Source: Haliotis asinina
Taxonomy: Eukaryota > Mollusca > Gastropoda > Lepetellida > Haliotidae
Length of the DNA: 64,000 nt
Direction of reading: 5' to 3'
NCBI RefSeq assembly: GCF_037392515.1
Contig: NC_090283.1
Span: 38,518,249 to 38,582,248 of the forward strand
Shown here: in pieces, positions 50,531 to 61,638 of the stretch
Layout: the number at the start of each line of letters is the position of its first letter
Numbering within the stretch: position 1 is the first letter of the stretch
Notes under the pieces: model-generated
Databases searched by the model: none
The model's input: the letters and a program-made list of their open reading frames with translations, nothing else
What the model was told of the DNA's origin: nothing
Program-made: the position numbers and the translations under genes

Positions 50531-53500
50531 ATGGACGCCTTCCCCAAAAGTTCTATCTGCCAACAGCAGTTTACCTTGAAAAGTCCAGCTCCCTTCCTAC
50601 TGCCCTGTCTACACGATGTATGTGAGACATGAGAGTATCAACAAAGTTATAAATGACACAGAGAATGCAAGCAGCGCTCTGAAGGAGGCCATCCACCACA
50701 CTTTCCATTCTCTGAGGACACAACTCGACCAAAGAGAGAAGGAACTGATCATCGAGCTTGAAAATAAGACGAAGCAGGAACTGTCAAATCTGCACACCGA
50801 AAAGACACAACGAAGACGCACCTCGTATCACTTCCACCAGAGAGGCACAGGACACCTGCAGCCAAATTCAACACGAGGGGGCTGGATAACTTGAAATCCG
50901 ACATCTCTGCCTTCAGATCTGTCAATGGACATGTTTCACCATCTGATAAGCACACACTTACATGTGCTTACTTCTTACTTTATGAATACGTCTTAATGTT
51001 TACAGTAATACTGATAGAACTTTATCAATAGTGAAAAGTTTTAAACCTTTTTTTATATCTTGCAATTATATAAAGAGCCCGTAAAATGGCTTATCGACGC
51101 TGTTTTTAGACATTTCTAATAACAATAATTCAGTGAAACATTTAAATCAGTTGAGGAAGCATTAGCTGGTTATCATGACATAAAAGGCTTGAATAGTGAA
51201 CAGCTGTAGCTTATCTTACAGACAAAGGTACATAGACCGCCGAGTTCCATTTAATTGACACGAAGAACGCACGCAGGCAGGTAAGTACTTCTTAATCTAC
51301 AGGCAAGCGTATATACGTCGCTTATTAGGTAACTAACATCAACATTTCACGATGTACATATTATAATGTTCACCTTGTCTGTAAACTGAGCTCGTATATT
51401 AGAGCTGAAACATGCCAATGTGAATCTAAGATCGCGACATTGAATTATTTTATCTCGTTTCAAGGTGAAGTCCCCGGAAGCTGTCAACGTTTCAACACCA
51501 CTGCCACAGTTTGGTAAGGTTATTTTTCATTACCTTGAAAACATTTATAAAATAGAAAATAACAAAATTAAAGACACTACTGTTTACATCTATTTTCCTC
51601 CTGCTATGTTATCAGAATGGATACATAGTTATTCTGATATATATCAGAAACACATTCCCAAACATCCTGATGATTTGAATAGAAATATTAACGAATGGTC
51701 ACAACTTAACGATATTAGCAAATACATAGCTTGGTAATCAACATTCGGGTTTTGTACAATATGTTATCCTGGTAGTGCGATATGTGTACACATAATGGAC
51801 AAGGATCCTTCATATTATCATTACCCGACAGCAGTCACATTTTGTGTAAATCTTCAGTGTTAGACAGATCCAGATGCGTCGTGGATATGGTATGCTAAGA
51901 TGGAGAACCCCCAAGTCCTGAAAATCGAACTTGCTCTTTATTTGTTCATGTCTGTAAGTAGTGTTGGTTTTGTTCTTTAATCCTGAAATATTTTACAGAT
52001 GCGGGGAGTAACACCTACAGTCTGCAAACAGAAACAAGGACCACGTTGACATTACTATGTGAGTCAAATCAGTCTAGTAGTTGTTGACGTTACACTACTG
52101 ATGTGCGCGCTTCTCAAACAGGATATGTTACTGACTCTGCCCTAACGTGCAACCACTGGGGTGTTGTACAGGACGCTGCGGAAATACTTTCACACTGAGC
52201 GCTTTCAGATAATATCACTGAAATCCATTGGGAGCCCAATTTTAGTCTCAGACATTTTCTTATCAAAGACATGGGAATGGTTATAATGCGTGTATGTTTT
52301 CCATCTTCTGATTGCATGGTAAGGCATTGGATTTAGACTCATTAAAGCATGGGCTCCTGGGGTTTGAGGGTGCGAGGTGTACCATCTCCAAGGATAAAGA
52401 TCCAGAGGGACTTGAGGTGTTGGGAAGTATGGGGTTTGAGGGTGCGAGGTTTACCATCTCCAAGGAAAAAGATACAGAGAGTTCGAGGTGTCATGAAGTA
52501 ATGGGTGTGAGGGTGCGAGGTGTATCCTCTCCAAGGATAAAGATCCAGAGAGCTTGAGGTGTCACGAAGGAGTCCACTTGTGACCGGCTGCAACAACCTT
52601 GTTTGCAGACTCTTTCAGTGTTGTCACCACCCTTAGTGCACAGTACACAAACCTGTGCACTTAAAAGATACGTCAGTAAGTGACCAGGTGGTGGCCAAAA
52701 CGTGAAAACGTGAAAACGGAGTAAACGTTGAAACTGCAAGCTTAGTATTCAATGGAGTTTATAGCCAACATTTAGATTACCGACACAAATATTTTCACAG
52801 CGTTAAAATGTCTATTTATATCAGAATTCTAACACAATTCACACAGACGAAAATGGCAGCCGATATTCAATGCGGTGTTTCACTGAAACGAGGTTGACAA
52901 TAAAATGTCTAATTTGTTGTCTAAAGTCGGGAAATGCATTAAATTGTAAACAAAATGTATATTTCCATGTCCTCAACTACAACTGGACGCTGCTCGAGCC
53001 AACACAGACATGTGCCACGTAACTACAGACGGTCAGCTGGTCAACTCACAGCCCGCCAGACAACACAGACACAGCGGCAGGTTGCGGAAATATCTGGGTA
53101 CATGTGCCTCCATCTCCATCCCCCTTCCTCCATCCCCTCTACTGTCACCCCTGCCCCACACACCCCATAGTACTGGGAGACACACTCTAGGGTGGGTGTG
53201 GTGAGTAGAGGGTGGTGGCTTGTCCTGGAGGTGGGTGTGGTGGAGGAAAGCCAGGTGGACAGTGAGATGTATGTTTGTTGACAGTGCCTCTCCTGGTGTG
53301 TCATTGTAGGGAGATGTGGCACACACCGGGGGTTCTCTGTACCAGGGTGTGGCAGCAGGGGGAGGTGGGGAAGTGTTACAGTAACACAATATCTAACACA
53401 CTCGGCACACAGGCCACCCTCCAGTATGGCGTTGTGCTGGATGTGGGGAGGGGGAGACTCTCCTTCATCGACCTCGACAGAGAGGTTTTTTAGCCAAGTT

Positions 53501-53645
53501 GGATGTTGAGTGGAGGGAGTCTCTTCTTCCCGTGTTTGGTGCTGGGCCACCAGGTCTCTACACAGTCAACATGAAGGTGATAAGTGGGGCAGATAACACC
53601 ATGACTGACGCCAAAACGTCACTTATCTATGACGCCTTGAATTAG
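50531..53645 (+). pseudogene. TRIM-like gene copy C, internally deleted
   Basis: Exon 1 (50531-50963) begins MDAFPKSSIC, so the first RING Cys is Ser, and stops just after 'LHDVCET'. A deletion joins RING codon 33 to the coiled-coil sequence (KVINDTENASSALKEAI), removing the rest of the RING, the B-box and linker. The exon 1 donor is 'catgtgctt' where A and B have 'caggtg'. Exon 2 (51222-51280) has an in-frame TAG. Exon 3 (51465-51513) and exon 4 (51999-52058, AGSNTYSLQTETRTTLTLL) are intact. The SPRY exon (52969-53645) has lost its acceptor: 'tttccat' replaces 'tttccag'. A base loss near 53488 breaks the SPRY frame. This is the most degraded copy but the best guide to exon 4. Confidence 0.8.
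52560..52700. mobile_element. SINE-like repeat remnant in copy C intron
   Basis: Start of the repeat seen at 14144 and 30996 ('gtgaccggctgcaacaacct'). The 3' half is deleted. Confidence 0.4.
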
Positions 53646-53784
53646 ACAATAAAATAATCACGGCATTGTGTAAACATGTAAGTGTGGTTTATTTATTTAA
53701 AATGTCAAATGTAATTGTAGTGATTGAGGCGGACGTATAAGGTGTTTGTCTATGTGTACAAGAATGTAACGTGGTCAACTAAAT

Positions 53785-53904
53785 GTCGAGATGTTCAGAT
53801 TCGATTCTGAAGTCAAAATTGAAACTGAAACATGGAAAAATGTAAGTTTGGGTGTCCACGTTTTCACGATACCCCGCTTTACTAGCGTCATAGAGATAAA
53901 CATA
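53785..53904 (+). repeat. CATA-associated flank, copy 2 (diverged)
   Basis: Resembles 9085-9203, including 'gaaacatggaaaaatgta' and 'actagcgtcatagagataaa'. It abuts block C directly. Confidence 0.8.
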
Positions 53905-54086
53905 CATACATACATACATACATACATACATACATACATACATACATACATACATACATACATACATACATACATACATACATACATACATACATACATA
54001 CATACATACATACATACATACATACATACATACATACATACATACATACATACATACATACATACATACATACATACATACATACA
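53905..54086. repeat. (CATA)n microsatellite
   Basis: About 180 bp of uninterrupted CATA units. The open frames on both strands are artefacts. Confidence 0.98.
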
Positions 54087-54090
54087 ATAC

Positions 54091-54447
54091 ATATTTCTGA
54101 ATTTGCTTAAAACCCCTGTAAATCCATACTCACCTACTTCCATCTGTTCAATCATACTGTACGTTTTAAATAACTAGTGATGTTTTTCTAGTCAATACCT
54201 TAGTCAGTATTCCTTAGTCAAGTTTAATGTTTGAAGGCCGAAAGTTGAGGTTAACACTATTTCTGGTGGGTTTCGGCATTTGAATCCCGAATCTGAGCAT
54301 TCTGTTCAGAATCCCGACTCTGAAATTTATTTTTAGATTCGGAATTCGAATCTGAAGTCAAAGTTGAGGATGAAACATGGAAAAATGTATGTTTGGGTGT
54401 TCACGTTCTTACGGTACCCAGGTTTACTAGTGTCATAGAAATAAATA
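54091..54447 (+). repeat. CATA-associated flank, copy 3
   Basis: Nearly identical to 8849-9203; the main difference is a 2-base indel ('cccgaatctgagc' against 'cccgtctgagc'). Starts directly after the preceding CATA tract. Confidence 0.9.
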
Positions 54448-54671
54448 TACATACATGCATGCATACATACATACATACATACATACATACATACATACAT
54501 ACATACATACATACATACATACATACATACATACATACATACATACATACATACATACATACATACATACATACATACATACATACATACATACATACAT
54601 ACATACATACATACATACATACATACATACATACATACATACATACATACATACATACATACATACATACA
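54448..54671. repeat. (CATA)n microsatellite
   Basis: About 220 bp, with 'catgcatg' near the left end as at 9214, otherwise pure. Followed by 'aaagagacagacag'. Confidence 0.98.
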
Positions 54672-55079
54672 AAGAGACAGACAGTAGTGTAGTAATGATC
54701 ACTGTAGAAGGTTCCTACGATGTTCGAACGGCCTGCAGGCCCAGCGCCGATTGGTATTGCATCTTGCCGGCAGTTTGAAGTATGTTCACGCCCTTGTAGC
54801 CCTCAGTATATTTTCTCCAAAAAGAGCCTTTCTCACTGACTTTGAGAATCATCCATGCGTGAGTGACGAGAACGATTAATTATAAAAATACAAATAAATT
54901 GATAGCACATACATTGTAAAAACCTGTCAACGAAGGACAGTAAAACTAACTGGAATACCACAGAGTAAAGCGTAAAACTAGTGATTAGACCTAAAACAAT
55001 GTATCTATAGAGGACAATACAATATAAACATGAACTATAGGTTGCCAAGAACTGAAGATAGAACACTATATTAAGGACC
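54672..55079. other. No gene recognised
   Basis: May be 3' untranslated sequence of the minus-strand retrotransposon. If so, the (TATG)n tract, as read on that strand, could be its tail. Confidence 0.35.
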
Positions 55080-55345
55080 ATGGAGACTTACAGTACAATT
55101 GCTTCCTGCATGGACTCTAACTAGATTTACATCGTCCCTTCAGCTGTTAGCAGTTTAGACAATAAAGGAACATCTATTCCAGGATTAAAAACCTGGAAAA
55201 CTTTAATTTACATCAAATGTTTTGGGACTTAAGTACCCTCTCAGAAAGACAATGTTTTTATAGTACTTCAACCCCCTTTGAGGGTACAGCCACTAACGAC
55301 TTGAGTTACTAATTTTATCTTCCAATCATAAAATATTTTATGTAT

Positions 55346-56062
55346 TTACAATTCATTCAACAAATCTAATTCCTTTAAAATGCAATAATTAAAGGAGGAC
55401 TAACATTGCTGAAAAGATCCTTCATAGTTCGTGAATTAAAAGACTGATCCCTTGTGATGGAATACTCATCACAGTCAAGCAGGACATGCTTGACTGTGAT
55501 ACTTTCATCACAAGGGATGCAGAACGGAGGATCCTTGCTTTTCAAAAGGTATTCATGAGTATATCTCGTATGGCCAATATGACATCGCCGCAAAATGATC
55601 TCTTCAAATCTGGACTGACAACGCAAGTGGGTATACCCAATATAAGGTTTTATTGCATGTAATTTATTTACGCCCACTTGGGTGTCCCACTTCTTTTGCA
55701 TCAGATTACGGATATACGATCTAATTGTAGCTTTATAATCAGAGTATGGAATAAGTGGTGTCACAGATTTGTTGAGTGCTGCCTTGGCTGCAAGATCAGC
55801 CATTGTGTTATCAGCAATGCCTACATGGCTTGGTAACCAAAAAAACATGATGTCGTACTGGCCAGTAGCAAGATCATTATACAATTCTATAATTTCTATT
55901 AAAAGTCGATGTTTACATAACAGGTTTTTAATTGCCTGGAGGCAAGAAAGAGAGTCGGAGTAGGTTATATACTGTTTATGTCTAGGATGTCTTTCAATAT
56001 ATTTAAGAGCCGTTAATATAGCGTTTGCTTCTGCTTGGCTAACTTAATGCCGCCAGCAGAAA
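55346..56062 (-). pseudogene. Jockey-like ORF2 RNase H and C-terminus
   Basis: 'SQAEANAILTALKYIERHP' near 56040, 'YITYSDSLSCLQAIKNLL', then 'FFWLPSHVGIADNTMADLAA' give the RNase H landmarks, followed by 'LRRCHIGHTRYTHEYLL' and 'CIPCDESITVKHVLLDC', the usual cysteine-rich end. One T is missing near 55375; in the shifted frame 'LKELDLLNEL' ends at 55346. Confidence 0.85.
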
Positions 56063-56071
56063 AAAAATGTT

Positions 56072-57148
56072 TCACTCTTGGTCCCAGAGGCGGAACAAGA
56101 GAAGACTTTTTATTGTATAGATCCTCATAAAGAGGATGAAAACACAGATAAATGCAGAATTATCCTCCTTAGAATATAGTTTTGTTATGTATTGTAAGGA
56201 GAGTTTTATACGTCGTTGAGTAAGAGATGGCTCAGCGGTCTCGACGTAAAGACTGCCAATAGGAGAAGTTCTAAATGACCCAAGACAAATCCTTAGACCT
56301 TGATGGTGGATAAAATCAAGTATTTTGATGGTGCTTTTACAGGCTTCCCCATACACGATGGAGCTATAATCAAGCTTCGAACGGATGAGAGATCTGTATA
56401 GGTGGAATAGGGCACTTTGGTCTCCTCCCCACTTAGAACCGGAAACAATTTTTAACAGATCAAGTGCTTTAAGGGGTTTAATGTGGGGTAGAAAAGTTAA
56501 GTATGAGTCGAAAATAAGACCCAAGAACTTGGCCTCCTTTACTACTTTATGCGGTTTATACTTTCTGCAGAAATGTAAACAATTTGTTTTCGTTATAGAA
56601 AATTTAAATTCGTTTCCAAGTGACCATTTTTCAATTATATTGAGACAGATCTGTAATTGCCACTCTATTGTATGCATATTTCTGCCTGTAGAAGAAACTT
56701 TAAAATCATCCAAGACTATTGGTTTTTATACTAAATAAAGACACAGACAAAATACTGCCTTGTGGAACACCCTCATGTTGATGAAAGTAGTCTGAGAGGG
56801 TTGATCCCACACGTACTTGAAACTGTCTGTCAGTTAAAAAATTAGATATGAATTGAGGCAAGCGACCTCTCAACCCAAAAGAGTGTAAATCTTTAAAAAT
56901 AGCATGCTTCCATGTAGTACCATATGCTTTTACAAATTCAAAAAGTTTGATACTGCATGTTGTTTTTTTTTAATGAAAGAATTTTTAACAAATGATTCAA
57001 AACGACCCAAGTGGTCAATTGTGCTTCGGTCTTTACGCAAACTACGTTGTATATCAGTGATGAGAGTGTTGGTTTCCAAAAACCAAACTAAGCAATTACT
57101 TACCATTCGCTCCATGGTTTTGCAAACGCAGCTAGTTAAGGAAATAGG
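56072..57148 (-). pseudogene. Jockey-like ORF2 reverse transcriptase part
   Basis: After the stop at 57149, text continues in pieces: 'MERMVSNCLVWFLETNTLIT', 'SLRKDRSTIDHLGRFESFVK', then a gap with stops. A 213-codon frame (56713-56072) starts at 'LDDFKVSSTGRNMHTIEW'. The YxDD catalytic block has been reduced to 'VLDDF' by a deletion near 56720. Downstream 'AKFLGLIFDSYLTFLPHI' and 'SKLDYSSIVYGEA' are typical C-terminal reverse transcriptase blocks. Confidence 0.85.
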
Positions 57149-57898
57149 TCAATAATTTGATGGATCTCTATAACCCCTGCCAGGCTTTGAAATAAGAACA
57201 ACTATGGCTTTCCATCTTGTTACAGGCGGATCATCGGAAGGGTTAAGTGCTGTAAGTACTGTTGGAAAATGGTCACAACCACAGAGATCATTATGAACTG
57301 AGCATTCAAATTCAATATAAACGTTTGAATCAGTGAGTGACAGGTCTAAAGAAGTACATGTTCCCGTTGCTGGATGTAAATATATGTCAGAGCCATCATT
57401 GAATGTACATAAGTTATTATTAGATATAAACGCTTCAAGAACTTTCCCTTTATTGTTAGTATCAGGACTTCCCCGTAATGGGTTATGTCCATTGAGTTCA
57501 CCCATTATGATACAAGAGTTTGGTAATTGGCCAAAAAAATCTTGAAGATCAGCCTGGCGAAGAAAGGAAGAAGGAGAGATATACAAGGAACAAAAACAAA
57601 AAGTTATATGTAAAGTAAGACAAACAGCAACAACCTGAAGAGTGGTTTTAAGAGGAACAGGGCTATGAATAATGCCTTGTATCACCAATATGGAATATCC
57701 ACTAGTAGTTTTGTCACCAGGGTGTGCAAAAGAATGATAAGAATGGTGTTTACGCAACTCAAACTTCTCATTGTGTTTGAAGTACGTTTGTTGACAACTA
57801 AATGCTGATATTTTAAAGTCCTGTGCTAGTAATTGTACTTCATTAAAATTGGTCCTAAGTCCTCTGCAATTCCAATGGATTAAGGAGTTATTGTTCAT
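57149..57898 (-). pseudogene. Jockey-like ORF2 endonuclease part
   Basis: An open frame of 249 codons starts MNNNSLIHWNCRGLRTNFNE and matches the EEP endonuclease: 'IHWNCRGLR' at the N-terminus, 'IIMGELNGHNPLRGS' (usually GDFN, here GELN), 'ATGTCTSLDLSLTD' and 'GCDHFPTVLTALN' with the catalytic DH. Near codon 226 'VTRWKA' runs straight into 'IVVLISKPGRGYRDPSNY', which belongs to the reverse transcriptase start, so the linker between the two domains has been deleted. Confidence 0.85.
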
Positions 57899-57959
57899 TT
57901 AATAGCAGGGTGTAGTACTGGGGACAGACTTTTCACCTTCCGAGGCGAACTGCTTCTAT

Positions 57960-58898
57960 TTCGCGCATGGGAATGAAAAAGTCTTCTAAAAGTCGAAACT
58001 TCCTATGTGTTTGTACAGGATCACGTGATCTCTTTTGTACTCGATCAGAGTTTTGTCTGTCATCTACTTTTTGACATTTTTGCACAACAGGAGATATTGT
58101 TTGCAAGCAACAACTGCAGAATATGGTACACCTGATGGCTGAGGGGAGGCTACATTTATTAACCGTTTTGCCTCATGATACCTGACATTCTTCTGGATTT
58201 GGATTTTGAATTTCATATTCACGTTTTCAGTCATGACATGACTTTGACGAAGACATGTGATCTCCCAGACATTTGACACATTTTGGAGAAGACAAACAGT
58301 CAGAGCCTTCATGATCATCTTTACCACATCTATAGCGTGTTGCACGATTCCCGCAGGATTGGGCACCGTGATCAAACTTTTGACACGGGTAACAACGAAG
58401 TGGGTTTGGAATATACTGTTCCACTTCGATGTTGCAATATCCAGCTTTTATGTACTCTGGGTGTTGGAGTTGTCAAAAAGAAATTAAGTATGTGTTGGTA
58501 TTTAAAGTTTCTCCATTTTTCTTAAACGTGAATCGTTTAACACGAGTGACTCCTTGATTTTGATGTAGGCAAACGAGCGATCTCTGTCTCTCAAAATGCC
58601 TTTGCTACTGTTCAGAGACGTGCGGAGAACTGAAACTTGATTATTGATAAGCTGTTCTGTGGCAATGAGGGTAGCAGATTGTTTTGTCATTTGACACTCT
58701 ATGAGGAGAAACCGTGATCTATTTTTTCTAACAGCTAACATCATCAACAAGTCAATAAATTGCTTTGGATGTCGCAAATGGATTTAGTTTTGGCGGTTCA
58801 CCGTCAGTAGAATCCACTCCATGTATTTGGATATCTGTTTGTGGTGCTGTCCTCAAACACTCACGTAGTGCTCGTTTATGTTTTTGAGGTTGAGCCAT
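57960..58898 (-). pseudogene. Jockey-like ORF1 (gag) remnants
   Basis: ATG at 58898 starts MAQPQKHKRALRECLRTAPQ. The frame breaks near 58760, continues as 'RFLLIECQMTKQS' and 'SSKGILRDRDRSFAYI', and after another break reaches the zinc-knuckle region near 58250-58424. That region has CYPCQKFDHGAQSC (C-x2-C-x4-H-x4-C), a second knuckle missing its first Cys ('RYRCGKDDHEGSDC') and a third, 'CVKCLGDHMSSSKSC'. These knuckles bind nucleic acid in jockey-type gag proteins. No full frame survives. Confidence 0.8.
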
Positions 58899-59166
58899 GG
58901 TTAATAATAGAAAGTTCACGATCCCAGCTCCCCACCCTCCACCGAGTGTCACATATACACCAGTCGGTCTCCGACAGGCAGCACCAAGAATACTGAAATC
59001 GTATACTCCAGCAGAAGATTAATAAGAAATTAATCGATCCATTAGATTGGCCCATGAGCCACCGCCTTCTGGGCATAAATCTCTAGGCAAAGTTCATAAC
59101 ATCAGTTTTCAAATCCAAAAGTGTTATGTGAGTAAAAAGCCAAGACCAAAATTGAAACAATACAAA

Positions 59167-59500
59167 GTCAATCAATCAATCAAACTTTATTTCTGTACAA
59201 AGGTCATCGGTCCACAAAGTCAAATGTGTGCAATTACATGAATAATCCACGCTCAGGGCTTGGCATGTCCAGCCGATTGGTCGAGGCGGGCCCATTCGAC
59301 CACCCGTCTAGGCGAAGTCAGGGCCAAAGTGGTGTGTAGAACAACAGGAACACAGTTGCAGGCCCCTATTGCCCTCAACCACAAGGATCCCTTCCTCCAC
59401 CGACACAGGGCCGCAACCCTGGGCAAAAGGGTTGGTGGACCAAATATCCCCCCGGGTCCACAACGGGGGTGAACAGCTCTCGGCGTTACCAAACACCCAC
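59167..59500 (-). mobile_element. Short LINE-derived element
   Basis: Minus-strand text 'ggacccggggggatatttgg' and 'tggtggaggaaggg'-like GC-rich sequence resembles a leader seen, from memory, in molluscan jockey-type elements. It then ends with 'aataaagtttgattgattga', a polyadenylation signal plus TGAT tail. About 330 bp long with no coding part. It adjoins but is separate from the large element starting near 59110. Confidence 0.55.
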
Positions 59501-60996
59501 CACGAGGAGGTGGCCGTTCACGGGTGCTGAACCATCTATGAATCATCAAGTTCCGGTACCTAACAGTTCTACTTTCTGGTATTTCAGCGCTATGCGCAGA
59601 GGAATGACAAAACCAGTCTTTGCTAAAAATACAAATCTCTGTTTGCCCGATAGTGTTCGTTTATTAATTTCGTGGAAACAGTGTGGAACAAGGCACAATG
59701 TAGTTTATTTTGCTTTTATTGGGTTGACTTAAACAAACTGGGCCTGCAGATTTCAGATCCTGTAGATTAGAGACATAGGGATTGAATACATTCGGTAGCA
59801 CCTCCATTAGTGATCATTCGAAATGTTCCCTTGGAGTAAAAGTTCATAGCGACTTGTTGAAAGATATATCGACTGACTGACATGTAAAGGAAATACGCGT
59901 GTGTCATTGAAACGTGTCTGTATTAAGCAAGAGTTGCCCAATCCAACAGAAAAAGGTGAAAGGTTTCTCAGATAGCACGTTCATGGGTCATGTAACCTTC
60001 AGATACAGATTCACTTTGTCACCTTTCATAAAATACATTTCTTCGTGTAATTTACCTTATATACATACCAGCGTTACTCAAGCCCCATCCATTGAATGTG
60101 CATATTTGAAAAAAGAAACAACCATGAAATAATTATCTGAAATTTATATTTGGTAACATTTACTTCTAATCTGAAATTAATGCACCGATAAGGGTATATA
60201 AGCAATTTTGTAAATATGGTCATACGACCTATAGAGTCGGCTATTGACATCGTGGTTAGAGTCCAAGCTAGTATCAATTTTGCGTCAGGACGACCTTGAG
60301 ACATGCATGCCAATAACTTACCATTGTTCATTTTTAAACGCCTACGTCTTGTAATGTCAAAAATATTAAAACAACAACAAGCCTTGCTCATAAATATTTT
60401 CATCTGATTTCAAACACAAAATAATGAACTATTCCGGGGATCACATTCATGTCCACAAGAAATATTTCCAAATTTCACTTCAACACTATCACTTGATATT
60501 CCCTCAACAGACAAATAGGTGGTTCGCTATATTACATGAAAGTTATTATAATTAGGCATTCGTTTTTGGTGTTTTGAGAGACTGAAAATGTACAAAGTAA
60601 ATTTACTAAAATACAATTGAAAAAAAAACACATTAAATGGATAATATGCACAGGTAAAAGTACTTTATGGTATATAATATCCTTACGTAAATTTAGATGG
60701 CTTTGCAGGTTTTGGCACTTACATGTACAACATTAAGGCCGGCCAGGATAAAACTTAACATCACCATCTTGTAGATTGCCATCAGGCCACTTATCATTAC
60801 ATTTAGTGGAAACATTGTTAATAAAAGATCATTATAAACAGGGCATTAAAGTAGTACATGTATATCATCTTCTACACAGTCGGTAAATTAAAACACATGA
60901 CTCATTGACGATCACATTCGTGTAGCACCCAGTTTAAAGTCTAATCGGTGCAACCCCACACCTGAATACTTCATGAGATCTTCAGTTTGGTCTCAC
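59501..60996. other. No gene recognised
   Basis: Noncoding as far as I can see. A 109-codon minus frame at 60074-60403 has no recognisable domain and I do not support it. Confidence 0.5.
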
Positions 60997-61330
60997 GATT
61001 CACGACTGACTCATCGGCATATACGTCGCTGGCGACAAGAACGGCAGCGTTGGACCAATCATAGTTGGACAGACGTTGTATATTCGGATGCTTCAGGGTT
61101 TACCTAGGACTGTTGCAGTGCAGGGTAGAAGGAATGTTGTTATCATAACACAGAAGAACTTTTCGCTAATAGCTCAGTAATGGAGAAGGATTGGATCACT
61201 GTGGTTAGCAGAACATCAATGATTTACGCGGTTGGCACTGCCACGATGACAACATCCTGGAGGCACAGGTGGTGCAATTTACACGTCCACATAGACGTCG
61301 GTTTCTCTTTTTGGACCACAATGGAAGGGT
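60997..61330 (+). pseudogene. Tc1-type transposase relic
   Basis: 'DSRLTHRHIRRWRQERQRW' then 'TDVVYSDASGF' (from FSDESRF) at 60997-61101, then after decay 'RGWHCHDDNILEAQVVQF' and 'RRFLFLDHNGRV' at about 61215-61325, corresponding to the second aspartate block (usually QDNAR). The order and spacing are those of a Tc1-type DDE domain. The third block is missing. Confidence 0.65.
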
Positions 61331-61638
61331 GAGTAAGCATGGTTTAAAATAAACTAAGTTGACATGATGCTTTTGATTTGGAGTATGTCTCTGCATTGTC
61401 TTGAGAAAAGAAGCGCATTCAGGCGATATTAGTTTTTTGGACCACGCCCTAAAATTAAAAACGGGTGCAATCATATAGTTTAGTGTTTGATTTCAGTCCT
61501 TACCCCTGGATATGTAACTGCTGTTGACCATTATTTCCTAAATAGACTTCATTCATTCAGGGCATAGATGCAGTCTGCAAATACATTTCTCACCCATCGA
61601 ATGGATACCTTCACACAATAACTTTCAATCTGCAAAAC

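Larger units (their letters stand above)
50093..53783. repeat. Segmental duplication block C
   Basis: Third paralogue, covering the TRIM-like gene and about 140 bp of 3' flank. Similarity to A and B stops at 'caactaaat' near 53782, where CATA-associated sequence begins. Confidence 0.9.
55080..59110 (-). mobile_element. Jockey-like non-LTR retrotransposon, degraded
   Basis: Runs on the minus strand: 5' leader (59110-58899), ORF1 gag remnants, ORF2 endonuclease, reverse transcriptase and RNase H, then an AT-rich 3' region. Several deletions and frameshifts make it dead. ORF1 and ORF2 have the order and motifs of jockey-clade LINEs. The 3' end is uncertain. Confidence 0.85.

Noticed and set aside
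60074..60403. 109-codon minus-strand frame
   Set aside because: No recognisable domain, AT-rich composition and no splice or promoter support.
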